From NCBI GenBank assembly GCA_015501605.1, contig JADNRZ010000004.1, positions 248,001 through 312,000 on the forward strand: 64,000 nucleotides of DNA, written 5' to 3'. Both the position numbers and the translations under genes were made by a program. The number at the start of each line of letters is the position of its first letter. Within the stretch, counting starts at the first letter, position 1. Of this stretch, positions 11,071 to 23,166 are shown in pieces. The notes beneath the pieces were generated by a model that was given only the letters and a program-made list of their open reading frames with translations, made no database searches and had not been told where the DNA came from. Source of the stretch: Panaeolus papilionaceus. Its lineage: Eukaryota; Basidiomycota; Agaricomycetes; Agaricales.

Positions 11071-13715
11071 ATGCTCGACCTCTGTTCTATCTCTCATAAA
11101 GGTTACAATCTCTTTGTAAAACTTTACGCTTGATATTCATAATTCATCTAGGCGGTATTGTCCTTTGGTCTCGTTCATTCACCCCTGACGCAGCCCAGCT
11201 GGCTGCATCAGCCAATTCTCCCGTCAACTCGCTCATTCGTGAAGCTTTAATCGAGGGAAGAACTCAAGAAGAAAAATATGAAAAGGATGGGTACGCAGTT
11301 CGATGGTCCTTTGTCAACGATCTCGAATTAATTTTCGTGGTGCGTGTTATCCGTCTTTGGAACCTTCTGGTCCAATAATCAACTGCCCAACAGGTTGCAT
11401 ATCAGAGAATTCTTCAACTCACATATGTTGAAGATCTCATAAATGGGATGAAGAACCTCTTCATTCAATACTTTGGTCCTTTTGTCACTGCATTTGTTGC
11501 TTCTTTGCACACCGTTAACGCAAAGGGGTCTGAAGCAGTCAACTGGGACTTTGCTTCTGCCTTCAAACGCTGGGATAGTGCTTTTGACGAATTGCTCAAA
11601 AAGCTTGAAGAGAAAGCGTCTTTAGTGCGTTGTTTAGTTCCTGCACTCTACTCTTGTTCTAAATTTCTTGGCAGGATCGCAAAGCTCGTCTACGGGGTGG
11701 GCCTACTCGGGTTCCTGCAGAGACTATTACCCCTCCCTCTGATGACCAAGACAATGGTTTGTGAATGCCCTCGTCACACTGGGAATGCTTTAATGTCTGA
11801 TACTGCCTGTGCCTAGCTCCTTCCTTGAATTCCGATGTCTCCCAAGATGAGCAACAGATAGCAAGAAAGATTCAAGCAATCAAAAGTCGTTTAAGAGGCG
11901 GGCGTCGAGGTGGCAGGGGTGGAAGAGTCGTTTCGCAGAGTGGACGTGACAGTCCATTCGAGTCCGAGTACGTTGATAAAATCCTTTTTTTGCGTTTTGC
12001 TCACTCTGTCGCCAGCTCAGACACCCAGACCAAACGAAAACCCCAAAAGTCAAAAGAACAGCGAAAGTGGGGTCATGAAGCGCCCACTGAGTCTGAAATG
12101 AGCAACCTCGATTTCAGTAATGACAAGCCTGAGGATGCTGATGCAACTCTGAGCTTAAAAGACCTTGAAGCTCTCGTCGACAAAAACTCTTATGGAGAAA
12201 GGACTGGGGACATCTACGAGGTCAAGGACTGGGACTTTTTGCGAGACAAACCTGGCAGCGACGACAACGACATTATTTCAAATGCCCTCCGACCGTTGGA
12301 GAGTAAGGGCTCCACCAGCTCTATGGGAATTCTTGGATCTATTGTTGGACGATTGACTGGCACCAAGGTTCTAACAGACGATGATTTAAAACCAGTATTA
12401 GAAGCTATGAAGCAACATTTGATGAAGAAGAATGTTGCTATGGACATTGCAAACAAGGTTTGCGAGGGTGTGGGCGAGAGTCTTGTCGGGCAGAAGGTTG
12501 GGGGATTTCAAAGTACGCTAATTCTGCAGCATCATTTTCAACGGTGATCGTTAACCCAACCTTTTAGCAATTACCAGTGCCGTGCGCACAGCTTTATCGA
12601 ATTCTCTTACGCGTATTTTGACACCAAAAACCTCTACCGATTTGCTACTGGCGATTCGGAACAAACTCTCTGCACCTTTACCATCCAATCAACGACGGAC
12701 GCCATACAGTATCGCATTTGTCGGTGTTAATGGTGTTGGGAAGAGCACAAATCTTTCCAAAGTTTGCTTCTGGCTCATTCAGAATGGCTTCCGTGTTTTG
12801 ATCGCCGCCTGCGATACTTTCAGGTATGAAGCTGTCGATCTATTTCTTTTCTTTTTTGTTCTTCACATATTCTTCAGGAGCGGAGCCGTTGAGCAGCTTC
12901 GAGTACATACTCGAAATTTGAGCATGCTGCCAGTCAATGGGCCAACAAATAGCAAAGGTGGAGTAGAATTATTCGAGCGTGGCTATGGCAAGGATGCCGC
13001 TGCTATCGCCCGGGAAGCCTTGCAATATGGTATGCTAAGAAAGGTTTTCTTATTCCTACTGAACATACTTATGGTTTCGCACTGCAGGACGAGAGAATGA
13101 CTTTGACGTTGTCCTCATCGACACCGCTGGCAGAATGCAAGATAACGAGGTTTGTTTCGTTCAATTTTACGGCCAATGTGGTCAACCTAATGCGACTATT
13201 TTTAGCCACTGATGAGGGCGTTAGCCAAGGCAAGCAATTTTGTATGCATGAGGGTTTTACATTGTTGACAGCGTTTTTTTTTAGCTGGTATCGGTCAACA
13301 ACCCCGACAAAATTATTTTCGTCGGAGAAGCGCTTGTCGGCAATGAGGCTGTCGACCAGCTGACCAAGTTTGATCGGGCCCTTCGAGATTTCTCGTCTGC
13401 ATCAGATCCCAGCAAGGGCCGCGGTATAGATGGTATGTTGGTTACGAAGTGGGACACGGTAGATGATAAAGTGCGGAATCAACCTCCTCGGATGTCAGCT
13501 TGTTATCCTGACATGTTACAAACCTCAGGTCGGAGCCGCGCTGTCAATGACCTATGTTACTGGTCAACCGATCATATTTGTTGGGTGTGGTCAGGTGAGA
13601 GCTACGCCCTTGAATTTTGCTAGATATTGGCGCTCACATTTATTTGGGCTAGACTTATACGGATTTAAGACAACTTCGCGTCGCAAATGTGGTTCAAGCC
13701 ATCTTAAAAGATTGA
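11071..13715 (+). CDS. SRP101: SRP receptor subunit alpha
   Basis: The GTPase that docks signal-recognition-particle-bound ribosomes at the ER. It has 662 residues in 13 exons, starting with a 31-nt exon (11071-11101). An N-terminal longin-like SRX domain is followed by a Gly/Arg-rich linker (RLRGGRRGGRGGR) and the NG domain. G1 is GVNGVGKST (about 445-453), then DTFRSGAVEQL, the G3 DTAGRMQDNE and the G4-type TKWD. It ends VVQAILKD. The intron at 13230-13284 begins with GC (AAG|GCAAGC); the joined segment ALAKLVSVNNPDK matches the conserved family spacing, whereas the nearest GT donor would add four residues. Confidence 0.96.
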
Positions 13716-14127
13716 TAAAACTTTTTTGGTCGATTTCCTCCTGGATGTATTTCTTAGTGCTTTGTTTCCGCCGTGTAATAATATCATTTTAAAATGCACA
13801 AACCGCTGTCGGGATATTACCGCAGAATGATGGTTACGAATTGAATGAACAGCCATGAATTCAGTTTCAAAAGTCCCCTATGTAATCGAATGTTACATAC
13901 ACTTTGCAACACTAAAAAGACAACAAATATGTACAGATAAATTCAAGGTTGAGGGTATCAAGAAGAGAGCCAGCCGCCTTGCCTTGACCCAGCTGCAGAT
14001 TGGTAGAGACAAAAAATAAAAAAAGAACAATAACCCTCCCTTGAAGTCATCGCCAACTAAGAAATGCATAGGCACATCAGTGCAAAAAGAAAGAAAAAAG
14101 GGTCCATTCCAAATGGTCGGACGAAAC
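13716..14127. other. Convergent intergenic region
   Basis: The 412 bp between the two convergent stop codons holds A-rich and T-rich untranslated sequence. No exon or repeat is supported. Confidence 0.5.
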
Positions 14128-15169
14128 TCAAACCCCTCTCCTAATGTCATATGTGTTTTGAGCGCTGGCTGAATTACCCATCGAGCGCGTTTCAGGATTG
14201 GAAAGTCGAGCTTGTTGTCCTTGAATACCACCCGCAAAAGGGTATTGTCTGTTGCCGCCCATAAATTCTGAAGAGGGTGCAACTCGAGTAGCACTGTTCC
14301 GTTTTTGGCGGAACCAAACGAGTGCTGCCAATATAATGAGGACAAGGAATACGGCCCCAAGGATACCGCCGATAATAGGTCCTGCGTTCGCCCCCGCCGC
14401 AGAAGCTGAAGAGTTTGCAATGCCAGTGTTGCCAGGCAAGGGATTGTCGTTATTTCCGACACCTACAGTTGAGGATGGGTCGATACCAAAGGGTACGCTA
14501 CCTTGAGGGTTGGCGGTGCTTTGATTAGAAGGGCCACCTCCTCTGTCAGTTGTTAAGGTATCGGCTGGGTCGCTGTTCGTTGGGAGGGGACCTGAAGTGC
14601 CGGAAGAACTCAATGTGGGTGCACCTGTCGGTGTAGCAGTTGACGAGACGTTAATATAACTCGAAGTAACTTGCGTGCCTTGAGATGTATCCCTCATCGT
14701 CGTATTGGGACTTGGATTGGCATTGGACGACGCTGCAGGCGGGTTCACGGCAGATGGGGCCTGCGAAGGTTTCGGAGTTGGAGCAGGGGCAGGAGCAGGA
14801 GTGGGTGCTGGGGTTGGTGCCTTGGTTGATGTGGCGGGAGGGTTTCGCTGAGTGCCAGTTGTCCTCGGTGGATTAGGTGGCTTGGAAGGTGGGAGCAATA
14901 GACACAGTGCTAAAAGATACAGATCGTGTGAGTATCTGAGGAATAGCAGGGGATGAGTGCTAGCACGCACGGTTGGGGTGTTTCTTGCATATATCTTTGA
15001 GATTATCAATAATCCCTCGCCTATTGAAAAGGTTGGTGCTTTGGTTACTGATAGAACGCGCCTGCAAAATAATATTTGAGAAATCGAGTTCACCATGCTG
15101 ATGATTTTATTCCCATACGTTATATCGCCTATGCGTACGGTGGTCTCGTTTGGAGATCCTTGGATTCAT
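14128..15169 (-). CDS. Ser/Thr/Pro-rich single-span membrane protein
   Basis: A protein with a long mucin-like Ser/Thr/Pro region (including an Ala-Pro-Thr-Pro repeat run), one transmembrane segment (GPIIGGILGAVFLVLIILAA), then a basic juxtamembrane stretch WFRQKRN and a 60-residue cytoplasmic tail. This layout resembles fungal cell-wall sensors of the Wsc/Mid2 kind, but no WSC domain is visible. My preferred model has three exons (15119-15169, 14971-15061, 14128-14909; 307 residues), which yields a cysteine pair DICKKHPNPLC before the Pro-rich part. An unspliced frame from 15096 is also open. Neither gives a classical signal peptide, so the N terminus is uncertain. Confidence 0.65.
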
Positions 15170-15514
15170 GTGGTCAAGATAGCTCAATGTCGGCTGGGAG
15201 AAAGGGGGAGTCGAAACGGGTGTGGTATGAAAGGAATGGCTGCCTCAGAGGGGGAACATGGAAGACGAAAGGGAAGAATGGAAAAGGTAGGGAGGGTGAG
15301 CGCTTGGGAATGTGCTGCAGGCATATCGGACCTGGAAAAACGGGAAATTCGTATCAAAAAGAAATGTTTGAATGTTGATTTAGTGACACTTTTAGTCCAA
15401 TGTCCATGCAACGTTCCTGAAATTGAATTCAAATCAATTGATAGGGGTGTGTATCCACGTGATGATCTGTTGAACACAGCGTATGTCATTGTCAATGGGC
15501 ATTTGTGCGTCATA
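15170..15514. other. Divergent promoter region
   Basis: About 345 bp separate the starts of the membrane-protein gene (minus) and glyoxalase II (plus). The minus strand is CT-rich just upstream of 15169, as in many fungal promoters. Several open frames cross it but none has domain or splice support. Confidence 0.45.
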
Positions 15515-16624
15515 ATGTTACCTGTTACCAATAATATCCTTCGTTTGTCCACGGCATCAGTACGCAGACATCCTTTCTTCCAGATACGCACCATGAAAGT
15601 AGTACCAGTACCAGTCAGAGAGGACAACTATGCCTATCTTCTTATCGACGAGGCTACTCAAAAAGCTGCTGCGGTAGACCCATACGATGTACCAAAAGTG
15701 ACTGCGGCCGCCAATGAGCACAAAGTCCAGATTGTTGCTGCCATTACGACCCACCACCACTTTGACCATAGTGGCGGAAATGAGGTACGCATGCTTGACG
15801 AACTGACATTCAATGCATATCTGTGTCTTGTAATTGACCTTTGTATTTTCTCCAATGTGCAGGACTTTGTAAGGGATGTTTCATCGGTCTCTATATCGTC
15901 GTCCCTGACTGTGATCCCCCAGGCAGCCAAATATCCAAACGCTACCATCTATGGCGGAAGTGATAAAGTGCCAAAACTCACTAAAAAGGTCGCCGACAAG
16001 GATGAATTCACTCTAGGAGACAATATTCATGTCAAGTATGTTTTCCCACCACTCATCACCCCACCCATCCATACACCTTTTAACGATGTGTCACCAGATG
16101 TCTAGCAACTCCTTGTCATACCCAAGATTCCATTTGCTACCACGTCACAGATACCTCTAAGCCAGAGCAAGCAGGAGGGGTCTTCACTGGCGATACTCTG
16201 TTCATCGCTGGCTGTGGTCGCTTCTTTGAGGGCGTGGGATCAGAAATGGTTGCTGCTCTCGAATATCTTGGCAGCCTTCCAGAATCCACAATCGTTTACA
16301 ACGGTCACGAGTATACAAATGGCAGCCTCGCCTTTGGCAAGCACATCGACCCGACCAATCCTGGTTTGGCAAAGTTAAGTGCAATTGCGGAGAATAACAA
16401 GATCACAACGGGTTTGACAACCATTGGGGATGAGAAGGAGTGGAACGTTTTCATGCGCCTTGACAGTGATGCGGTCAAGTAAGTGGCTGATTTTAGTACT
16501 ACCCTTGAGATATTTCGGCTGATTTCTCTGTCTTAAAAGACTAGCAACTTCAGCTTCAAGCGACACCCCCAAGAGTGCGATTATGGATTCACTACGCGAA
16601 CAGAAGAACCGCTTCAGGGGGTGA
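15515..16624 (+). CDS. GLO2: Glyoxalase II (hydroxyacylglutathione hydrolase)
   Basis: Hydrolyses S-lactoylglutathione to lactate and glutathione, the second step of methylglyoxal detoxification. The model has 284 residues in five exons (15515-15784, 15863-15868, 15923-16035, 16098-16478, 16540-16624). The metallo-beta-lactamase motif THHHFDH gives the zinc ligands, followed by TPCHTQDS, FTGDTLFIAGCGRFFEG and YNGHEYT. Exon 2 is a 6-nt micro-exon (GACTTT, Asp-Phe) that restores the family spacing GGNEDFAAKYP. Two in-frame ATGs are present: 15515 adds a basic 26-residue mitochondrial-type presequence, while 15593 (MKVVPVPVREDNY) gives the cytosolic form of 258 residues, so dual targeting is likely. 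Confidence 0.95.
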
Positions 16625-16856
16625 GTCGACAGTATATATCGTGGTCTTGGACGCAACTATATCCATAAATTGGTAGTCCAATGCTCTAGATAGCAATGTG
16701 AAGAGAATTTTCTCAAATCTTGGAGAATGTTCAAAAGTCAGTTCCTTTTGCCGCGAGGAGATGGTACAAATAATGTATTAAAAGGGGAACATGAAAACAT
16801 ACGAACGTCAAGGACAATGCTGGATAACGTAAAGCGCGCATTATGGTTGCCGAAAA

Positions 16857-17699
16857 TTAACCCAATCCAACAGCTTTTGTAACTGCGGTTCGCGCATATG
16901 GGATATAAGACAGTGTATACCAGGTATATGCCAAGAACTGAATGAAGACGAAAACTGAAACAATAGATGAGTATGACGGGGTAGAGGTGTCTTACGAATG
17001 CAGGCTTACTTAGACACAGAATCTGGGCGGATCACATCAGCATCACACAAACGGGCATCAACGGGGAAGGGGCTCACTCCATTTCTTAACACAAACGCTC
17101 CGACGAATACCAGACCGATGGATACAATCAATACAATCGTGGCAATGACACGAATAGGTTTGAACGCCTGTTTTTGACAACACGTAAATGAGCACTCGTT
17201 AAATTGAGTGGCAAGAATGGTACTCACAAGCTTCAGTTGCTTGGCAAACTAGCAAAAAAAAGTAAAGTAATTAAGGCAAATGACGCTGGTAAAGGCATGA
17301 AATAACATACTCCGATGAGGAAACCCGTCCCAATGAGCGAAATGATCGTCCCAAGTACATAGAGAACTGCGGACAGATATACCACATTCAGTTTCACACC
17401 GCCCAAAACCCGCGCCTACAAGTAGAGGACGTACTGGCAAAGAGGACGAGCATGCTCAAGATGAGTACGACAGTACCAAGCAAACTCAAAACGAAACCAG
17501 CGATTAGACTGAATTTACATGCATATTGTTAGTGTGGTATGCACATACGAAGGTTATCATCTTACCAGCCAATGAATCCATAAAGACGAGTGGTACGTGA
17601 AAGGTTCAAGAATTTGAAAGCAGGTTCTCCCTCAAAGAAAGTCGTATCAGGGATGACACCGTTCCCTGCTTCGAGATTAAACCACCCTTTTCCTGGCAT
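16857..17699 (-). CDS. SFT2: SFT2-family Golgi vesicle transport protein
   Basis: A four-span membrane protein of 161 residues involved in endosome-to-Golgi retrograde fusion. Seven exons: 17566-17699, 17435-17508, 17311-17366, 17228-17248, 17078-17167, 17010-17022, 16857-16954. The cytosolic N terminus ends NLSRTTRLYGFIGC; transmembrane segments follow (for example LIAGFVLSLLGTVVLIL and VIATIVLIVSIGLVFVGAF). The family C terminus FLAYTWYTLSYIPYAR is present. The 13-nt exon 17010-17022 encodes ILCL plus one base and is required to link LRNG to IFVFIQF as in other SFT2 proteins. A 21-nt exon encodes FAKQLKL. Confidence 0.93.
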
Positions 17700-18335
17700 A
17701 TTTTACAATTGTTGTGTGAACACAGGTAATGGGATTTAGCAGTAGAGGATTATTGGATAAGTGTTTCGTGGGTTGGTTGAGGTGATTTCAAGAGCGCAAT
17801 GGGTTTGTTGAGAGGTAAAACGAAGAACCAAGATCGCTGTGCCAGCAGCCAGGCGTATTGTTGGTTGTCTGCAAAGATGCAAGTTGTACGCAAATGGCAA
17901 AGTGATTTGGACAGACAGCACGACAACAACACGAAACTCGAACTCATGCTGTGCAACACTCCCCTATCACGTGTTCCATCAAGTTTCATTCACCTCAACA
18001 TTGAAATTCAGTCAAGAGAATTCATTCAAGGTAATTATTCGACTATACGTTCATATCGTATCACGTAAAAAGGTCATCTTGTCGTTATATTGGAACACCA
18101 GGAACCAATAAGTAGAGGGGCGGAAATGGGAGACAGCACAAAAACAACAGGGCATCAACGCCAGAAAAGTAGTAAAAAAACATTCGAGTCAACAAACAAC
18201 ATATCGTAAAAAAAACAGAGGCCAAAAAAAAAGAGTTCATCAATGGTATGAATGTCTGCATGAAGAGCACAGTAAGGGTTATTGGATAGTTTTTCCCCGG
18301 TAGTAATCACAAAAAAAAAACAAATCGTAGGGCGT
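17700..18335. other. SFT2 promoter and EDC4 3' region
   Basis: This 636-bp gap separates two minus-strand genes. It contains many A runs on the plus strand (about 18170-18320) and no supported exon. It should hold the 3' untranslated region of EDC4 and the promoter of SFT2. Confidence 0.5.
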
Positions 18336-21300
18336 TTAGGGAGAAACTTTACGACGGAGGACTTCCTGCACGTCGGTGAGCTGGCGAGAGGTCTCGATGA
18401 CACCCGGACCGCCAGGGAGAATTGCAAGACGCTGCTTAGTAGTGTTCAACGACTGCTGGACAGTAGGAATCACCCGAGGGATGAAGTCGCTGATCAGCTT
18501 GTCCTCAGGGCGAAGGAGTGCAGCCACACGCTGTAACCACCACAAAGACGTCTTGAAGTTCTCGTCAGTGGGAGACGAGTCGCCAATGATGGCAGACAGC
18601 TATATCAACATTCTTCAGTACACAATCACTCGTCCAGACATATAAAACATACCCTGTGAATCAGAGTCAAGACCACGGCTTGTGAAACAAGCAATTGCCC
18701 ATTGAGTGGGAGGACAAGATCAGGATCTGTACGAGCAAGCAGATCACGAAGCTTGCCGGGTTCTTGAGCGTGCAACACCCCGAGATAAATCTCATCCCAT
18801 TGATCAGCCTTGACAGGAGGCGACCGCTCAATAGCAGGTTGGGTTGGTGGAGGTTGGGGAATGGTCGCAGGATGCGATGCTTGAGGAGCCGCGATGGTGT
18901 TGTACCACTGTTGCTGCATGGGTGGTTGTTGAGGTGGTGGTGCTTGGAACGGCATATGATTCTGCGGTCCGTATGTGGGAACGGGTGGGTTGGGCGGCAT
19001 AGTGCTTTGATGCAGATGAGGAGGCTGGATATTGGACTGCAAAGGAGCAGGTGGGCCAGATGGAGAGTTCTGGGGCTGTTGTTGTTGCTGCTGCAGATGA
19101 CGAGGGACATTGGAGTTACCAGTCAAGAACTTGACCTGTTCTTGGAGAGCGCGGACGCTGTGTTCCAACGAGTGGATTGTGCTCTGCAGAGGCACACAAG
19201 TTAGCATATACTCGGAATGACTCATGGGACGTATGCGCACCTCTTGACCCCTAGTAGCTTCGTTATGCCACGAGTTCAACTCTGCCTTCATGCTGACCAT
19301 CTCTTTGCGAAGCTCCATGAGAACCTCTTGCTGCATCGAAGCTGCTTGCTGTGAATGAAGCTTGAAGAAGGTCGAGTTGAGAATGTCCTTGATCTGATGC
19401 TCGATCATGGGTGCAAGTGCGCTGCTCAAAATACTAGTCAAGTGGTTCGCAATGGCTGGGCGGAGGAGAATCTTCTCCATCTCAATAGGGAAGACCTATT
19501 AAAGAAGCGTCAAAAACATCCGAGGAGCATGTAAATATGCCACATACATTGATTTGGTCTGTCAAAGCTTTCTTGACCTCGCTTCGGGTGATGCTTTCCA
19601 AAGAGGGTAGAACAGAAGCATGTACTTCAGCCTTGACAGCTTGTTCAACAACACGGGTGGTGTTGCGGCTAAGCTCGGTAGAGATAAGCTTCAGGATCTT
19701 CTCCTGACGAGCAAAGTCTTCGGCCTGCTCGTGTTGGCGAGCTTCTTCAAAGCGTGCATCTAATTTGATCGACAGTCAGATTCTGGTCGATCAACTTCTC
19801 AGTGTCAAATACTCACTTTGCTTGTCCATCTCCTTTCCAATCAGCTTGCCAAGTCGGTTGTTCAAGCTCTCTTCTGTCTTCTTGATCTCTCGCTGAATGA
19901 TCAGACTGAGACTGGAATCAGTCACAACGCTCGCGCCCTGAGCCTTGTCCTTGGAATCCTCCTTTGAATTAAGATTGCGTTTGTTCCCACCCTTTCCTCC
20001 CGTTGAATAGTCATTTTCAGTATCATCGGCCGGCGGCGTCCGCACACGGGGAGGAGTGTATGACATGGAAGGCTGCGGCTGTGCAGGTGGTACAGGTAGA
20101 GCCTGGCGAGTCGGCGGCTTTTGTTCGGACAAGGACCCAAAGGTAGGTGGCATCGGTGGAGGTAAGGTAGCATTAGGGAATTTGCTAGGAGAAGCAACCA
20201 GTGCTTCGTCATACCATTCTTGGCGAATGACGACCTGGTCCACACCAGAAGGATGAACGGCGAATGCTACGAGCGCAAGTTCACCTGGTTGAATTTTGGC
20301 AGCAATGCACGCGGCGTGGGCTTCGTCGCCGTGAGGGTCGGCATTGGCGGTTAAAATGACAAAATGGATGGCAGATTTAGGAGCAACAAACTCGACAACC
20401 TGTTCAATATAGCCATGAACGGTTTCCTCTCCACCATAGAGCGAAGGCTCCATATGAACCCTAAGTGCAAACAAACTCTCACGACGGATGTTGGCAACCC
20501 ACAAAGTCTGGATGCGCGAGTCATAGTTGACATGACCGAACATGTCTGGATCCTCCTGGTCCCCATTGATGAACCTGACAGTCGAAAGGATCGTCTTTGT
20601 GGTCATGGACAGAAGCTGGAAGACGGTGCCGTTCTTGCGACCAACAACCATTCCACCATCGACAAAAGTCAACGACGAGGGTGTTTCGTTTCCTGGGATT
20701 TTGTGATAGGTATATGGGTTGCTGTCGTGAAGGTTCCAGATAACAAGAGTCGAATCTTGAGAAATGGTGGCCAAGCCATGATGTGTGATATCAAAGTCGA
20801 ATGCTACGACGGGCTGTAACAGGGATGTAAGAACAAGACTGAAAAATGAAGCAAAAAGTGCATACCGAAGTAACCTGGAGAACCTGTCCAATATGATCGA
20901 GGTTAGAGTGCTCGAGGGGTTGACCGTGCAAGATATGGGTATCAGCCAAATCAATGACATATACTTTGCTGTCAGATGCAACAGCAAAGACATCTGCTTC
21001 CTTTGGATGCCATTTAACGGCACGAAGAGGCTCCTCGTTCGGGTTGGCAGGGTGAACTGATAAAATGATGCGTCCGCTAAGAATAAGGGGTTAATAAATT
21101 AATTGAAATGCTGAATGAAACTGCTACTCACGGGACATCATCAGTGATCTGTTCAGGAAGCTCCCAGACGACGAAACCTCCGTCAGAGGTAACACCAGCT
21201 AACCTATTCCCACACACGGCCATATCAATGACACTAGCCGTTTGAGAGAACGTCTGGGAAGGCAGTTGCAGTAGAGTTCTGTCACCACTTGACCTTGAGA

Positions 21301-22966
21301 TGACACGGACGCGTCCTGAAGAAAGTTCAAGATAAAAAAAAAAAATTTAAAAAAAAAAAAACTTGAAATCGACATGAAAAACTTACCCTTCGTCATAGCA
21401 TATGCGACCCAGTGAGTAGCACCAATAGTGGTACCTGGCAAGAAGTTGGGTTCCTGCCTAACAAGGGCGATAGCGGTTGCCTTGACGGAATCGCGGGCTT
21501 GAATTTCCTGGAGTGACTGAGAAACATCAATCGTGATTTGTTGGGACTGTGGTCTGGGAGAAGAAGGAAAAATAAAATGAGTAAAATAAATAAAACGGAG
21601 AGAGAAATGGAGGATGACGCGTACTGTGGGCTGGGTGGCTTGTTGAACTTGTTATTTCCCTTCCTAATACCGCCCCTTGGACCAGGTGAACTCTCTTTAT
21701 CACGACGACTTCCGGATGCAGGACCTGTGCCACCAGGACCTTGCTGAATTTGGTCTACATCAGATCGGGGTTGAGGACGATGAAGATTCTGAGGTTTGTT
21801 GGGAGAACCACGAGGTGATGATGTGCGGTTAGGAACAGAAGAAGGTTTGTTGTTTGGAATGGGAGGAAGTGGAGACCTGCCAGAGGACTGATCTGAAGGA
21901 GAAAAGTCTGGACCGCTCAAGTAAGCCTCGTAGGCTGGTGGTTGAGGTTGAGGACCGATATTTTGATTACGAGTGAGATTCTCCAACAGGTTCTCGACCG
22001 AGTGCCTTTTCGGATCTGCAACATTGACCCAGTTTTGATCGTCTACGGAGGAAGAAGGAATTGACTGTTGTACAGGAACAGGCTTCTTTTTTATGGATCC
22101 CGTTGAGGATGATAAATGATCAAAAGCCGAAGTAAATTCGAACATGGACCTCCTTGGGGAAGGTGGTTGTTGAGGAGGAGTAGCCTGTGGATGACCTAGG
22201 ATAGAATGCGGTACTCTAGGAGAGTTTTCATTTGAACGGTCTGGTCTATCTGGTTGGGTAAAACCACGAATATCGTCACGAATTGAATAAGGGGGTGATG
22301 GACCAACTTGAGAAGGCGGTTTGCTGGTATCTGATGAATAAGACAAACTGCGAGGAGCAGACCTATTGATGTATTTAAAATTAAACTGAGATGAAGAACG
22401 AAAAGAGATAAAAAAAGGACTAACGCTCCAATGAGTGAATCTAGTAAATTCTTTGCATTATCGCTCTGGGAAGGTGAAGCATTTGAACGCTGAGAAGAAC
22501 CTGGTGGAGTAGGCACTTGTTGTGGTTGATGGGATTGATTCGAAGGAGGTAAAGGAGCTGAACGAGTTGAAGTTGAAGACGGTGGCTGAGGGTTATTGAG
22601 CATGGAAAGCAGAGAACTAGCGGTTGGTGGCTGAGGAGGTGGAGACAAAGCAAGAGCAGGGTCTGATGTAAGAAGTTGATTAGGAGTGACTGTGTTTGAA
22701 TCATAGTTGTCCTTTGAAGACGAAATTTGATCTTGTTGCCTGTCTTTGTCTGAAGGAGTTGATGAAGAAATGTTTTGAAAAAGAGATTCGATTAAGTTTG
22801 GCGAGGAAGTATTAGAATGATGTTGAGGTGAAGTTGGAATTGGAAAAGGCTGTTGTTGAGACTGAGTAGACTGAGGTTGTTGTTGAGACTGAGACTGTTG
22901 TTGTGGCTGTTGTTGTTGATTTACAGGAGGCGTTGAACCCCTTGAAAACAGAGTATCGTGCATCAT
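18336..22966 (-). CDS. EDC4: EDC4/Varicose mRNA-decapping scaffold
   Basis: A scaffold that connects DCP1-DCP2 decapping enzyme in P-bodies. The model has 1366 residues in ten exons (22425-22966, 21625-22362, 21387-21553, 21132-21315, 20866-21076, 19817-20813, 19548-19759, 19241-19495, 18653-19183, 18336-18599). The first 420 residues are Gln/Pro/Ser-rich low complexity with polyglutamine. A WD40-like beta-propeller follows (WVAYAMTKGRVRV, GGFVVWELP, VKWHPKEADVFAVASDSKVY, STLVIWNLHD). Residues about 920-1120 are helical coiled coil, then another Gln/Pro-rich linker and a C-terminal helical domain (WWLQRVAALLRPEDKLISDF). This matches the metazoan EDC4 and plant Varicose layout. The start MMHDTLF at 22966 was chosen because the open frame upstream is cysteine-rich and lacks support. 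Confidence 0.92.
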
Positions 22967-23166
22967 GGTGAATATTGTGGTGGTTGTTGAAGAGAAGAGA
23001 GCACAGACAACACAGCTCTCATCACTCACAACCCTTCTTTTCCAAAAACACGCACAAAACACGAGGCATCACTCGGCTAATCCCGACAAAATTACTATTT
23101 GCGGTTATCAGTATAAATATTCAACAAATAGCTACTCTCTCCACCTATCTTTCAAGTTCTTAAAAC
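22967..23166. promoter_or_regulatory. Divergent EDC4-metallothionein promoter
   Basis: Only 200 bp separate the EDC4 start (minus) and the metallothionein start (plus). A TATAAATA box lies at 23112-23119, about 48 bp before the metallothionein ATG, followed by a CT-rich stretch. Copper-responsive elements could not be assigned with confidence. Confidence 0.5.

Noticed and set aside
14910..15096. Unspliced N terminus of the Ser/Thr/Pro-rich membrane protein
   Set aside because: Kept as an alternative only: good splice sites at 14970/14910 and 15118/15062 give a more hydrophilic, cysteine-containing N terminus, and the unspliced version yields no signal peptide either.
15184..15627. 147-codon minus-strand frame across the glyoxalase II start
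   Set aside because: It is antisense to the glyoxalase II first exon and has low-complexity content with no domain.
18695..19204. 169-codon plus-strand frame
   Set aside because: Antisense shadow of the EDC4 Gln/Pro-rich exon.
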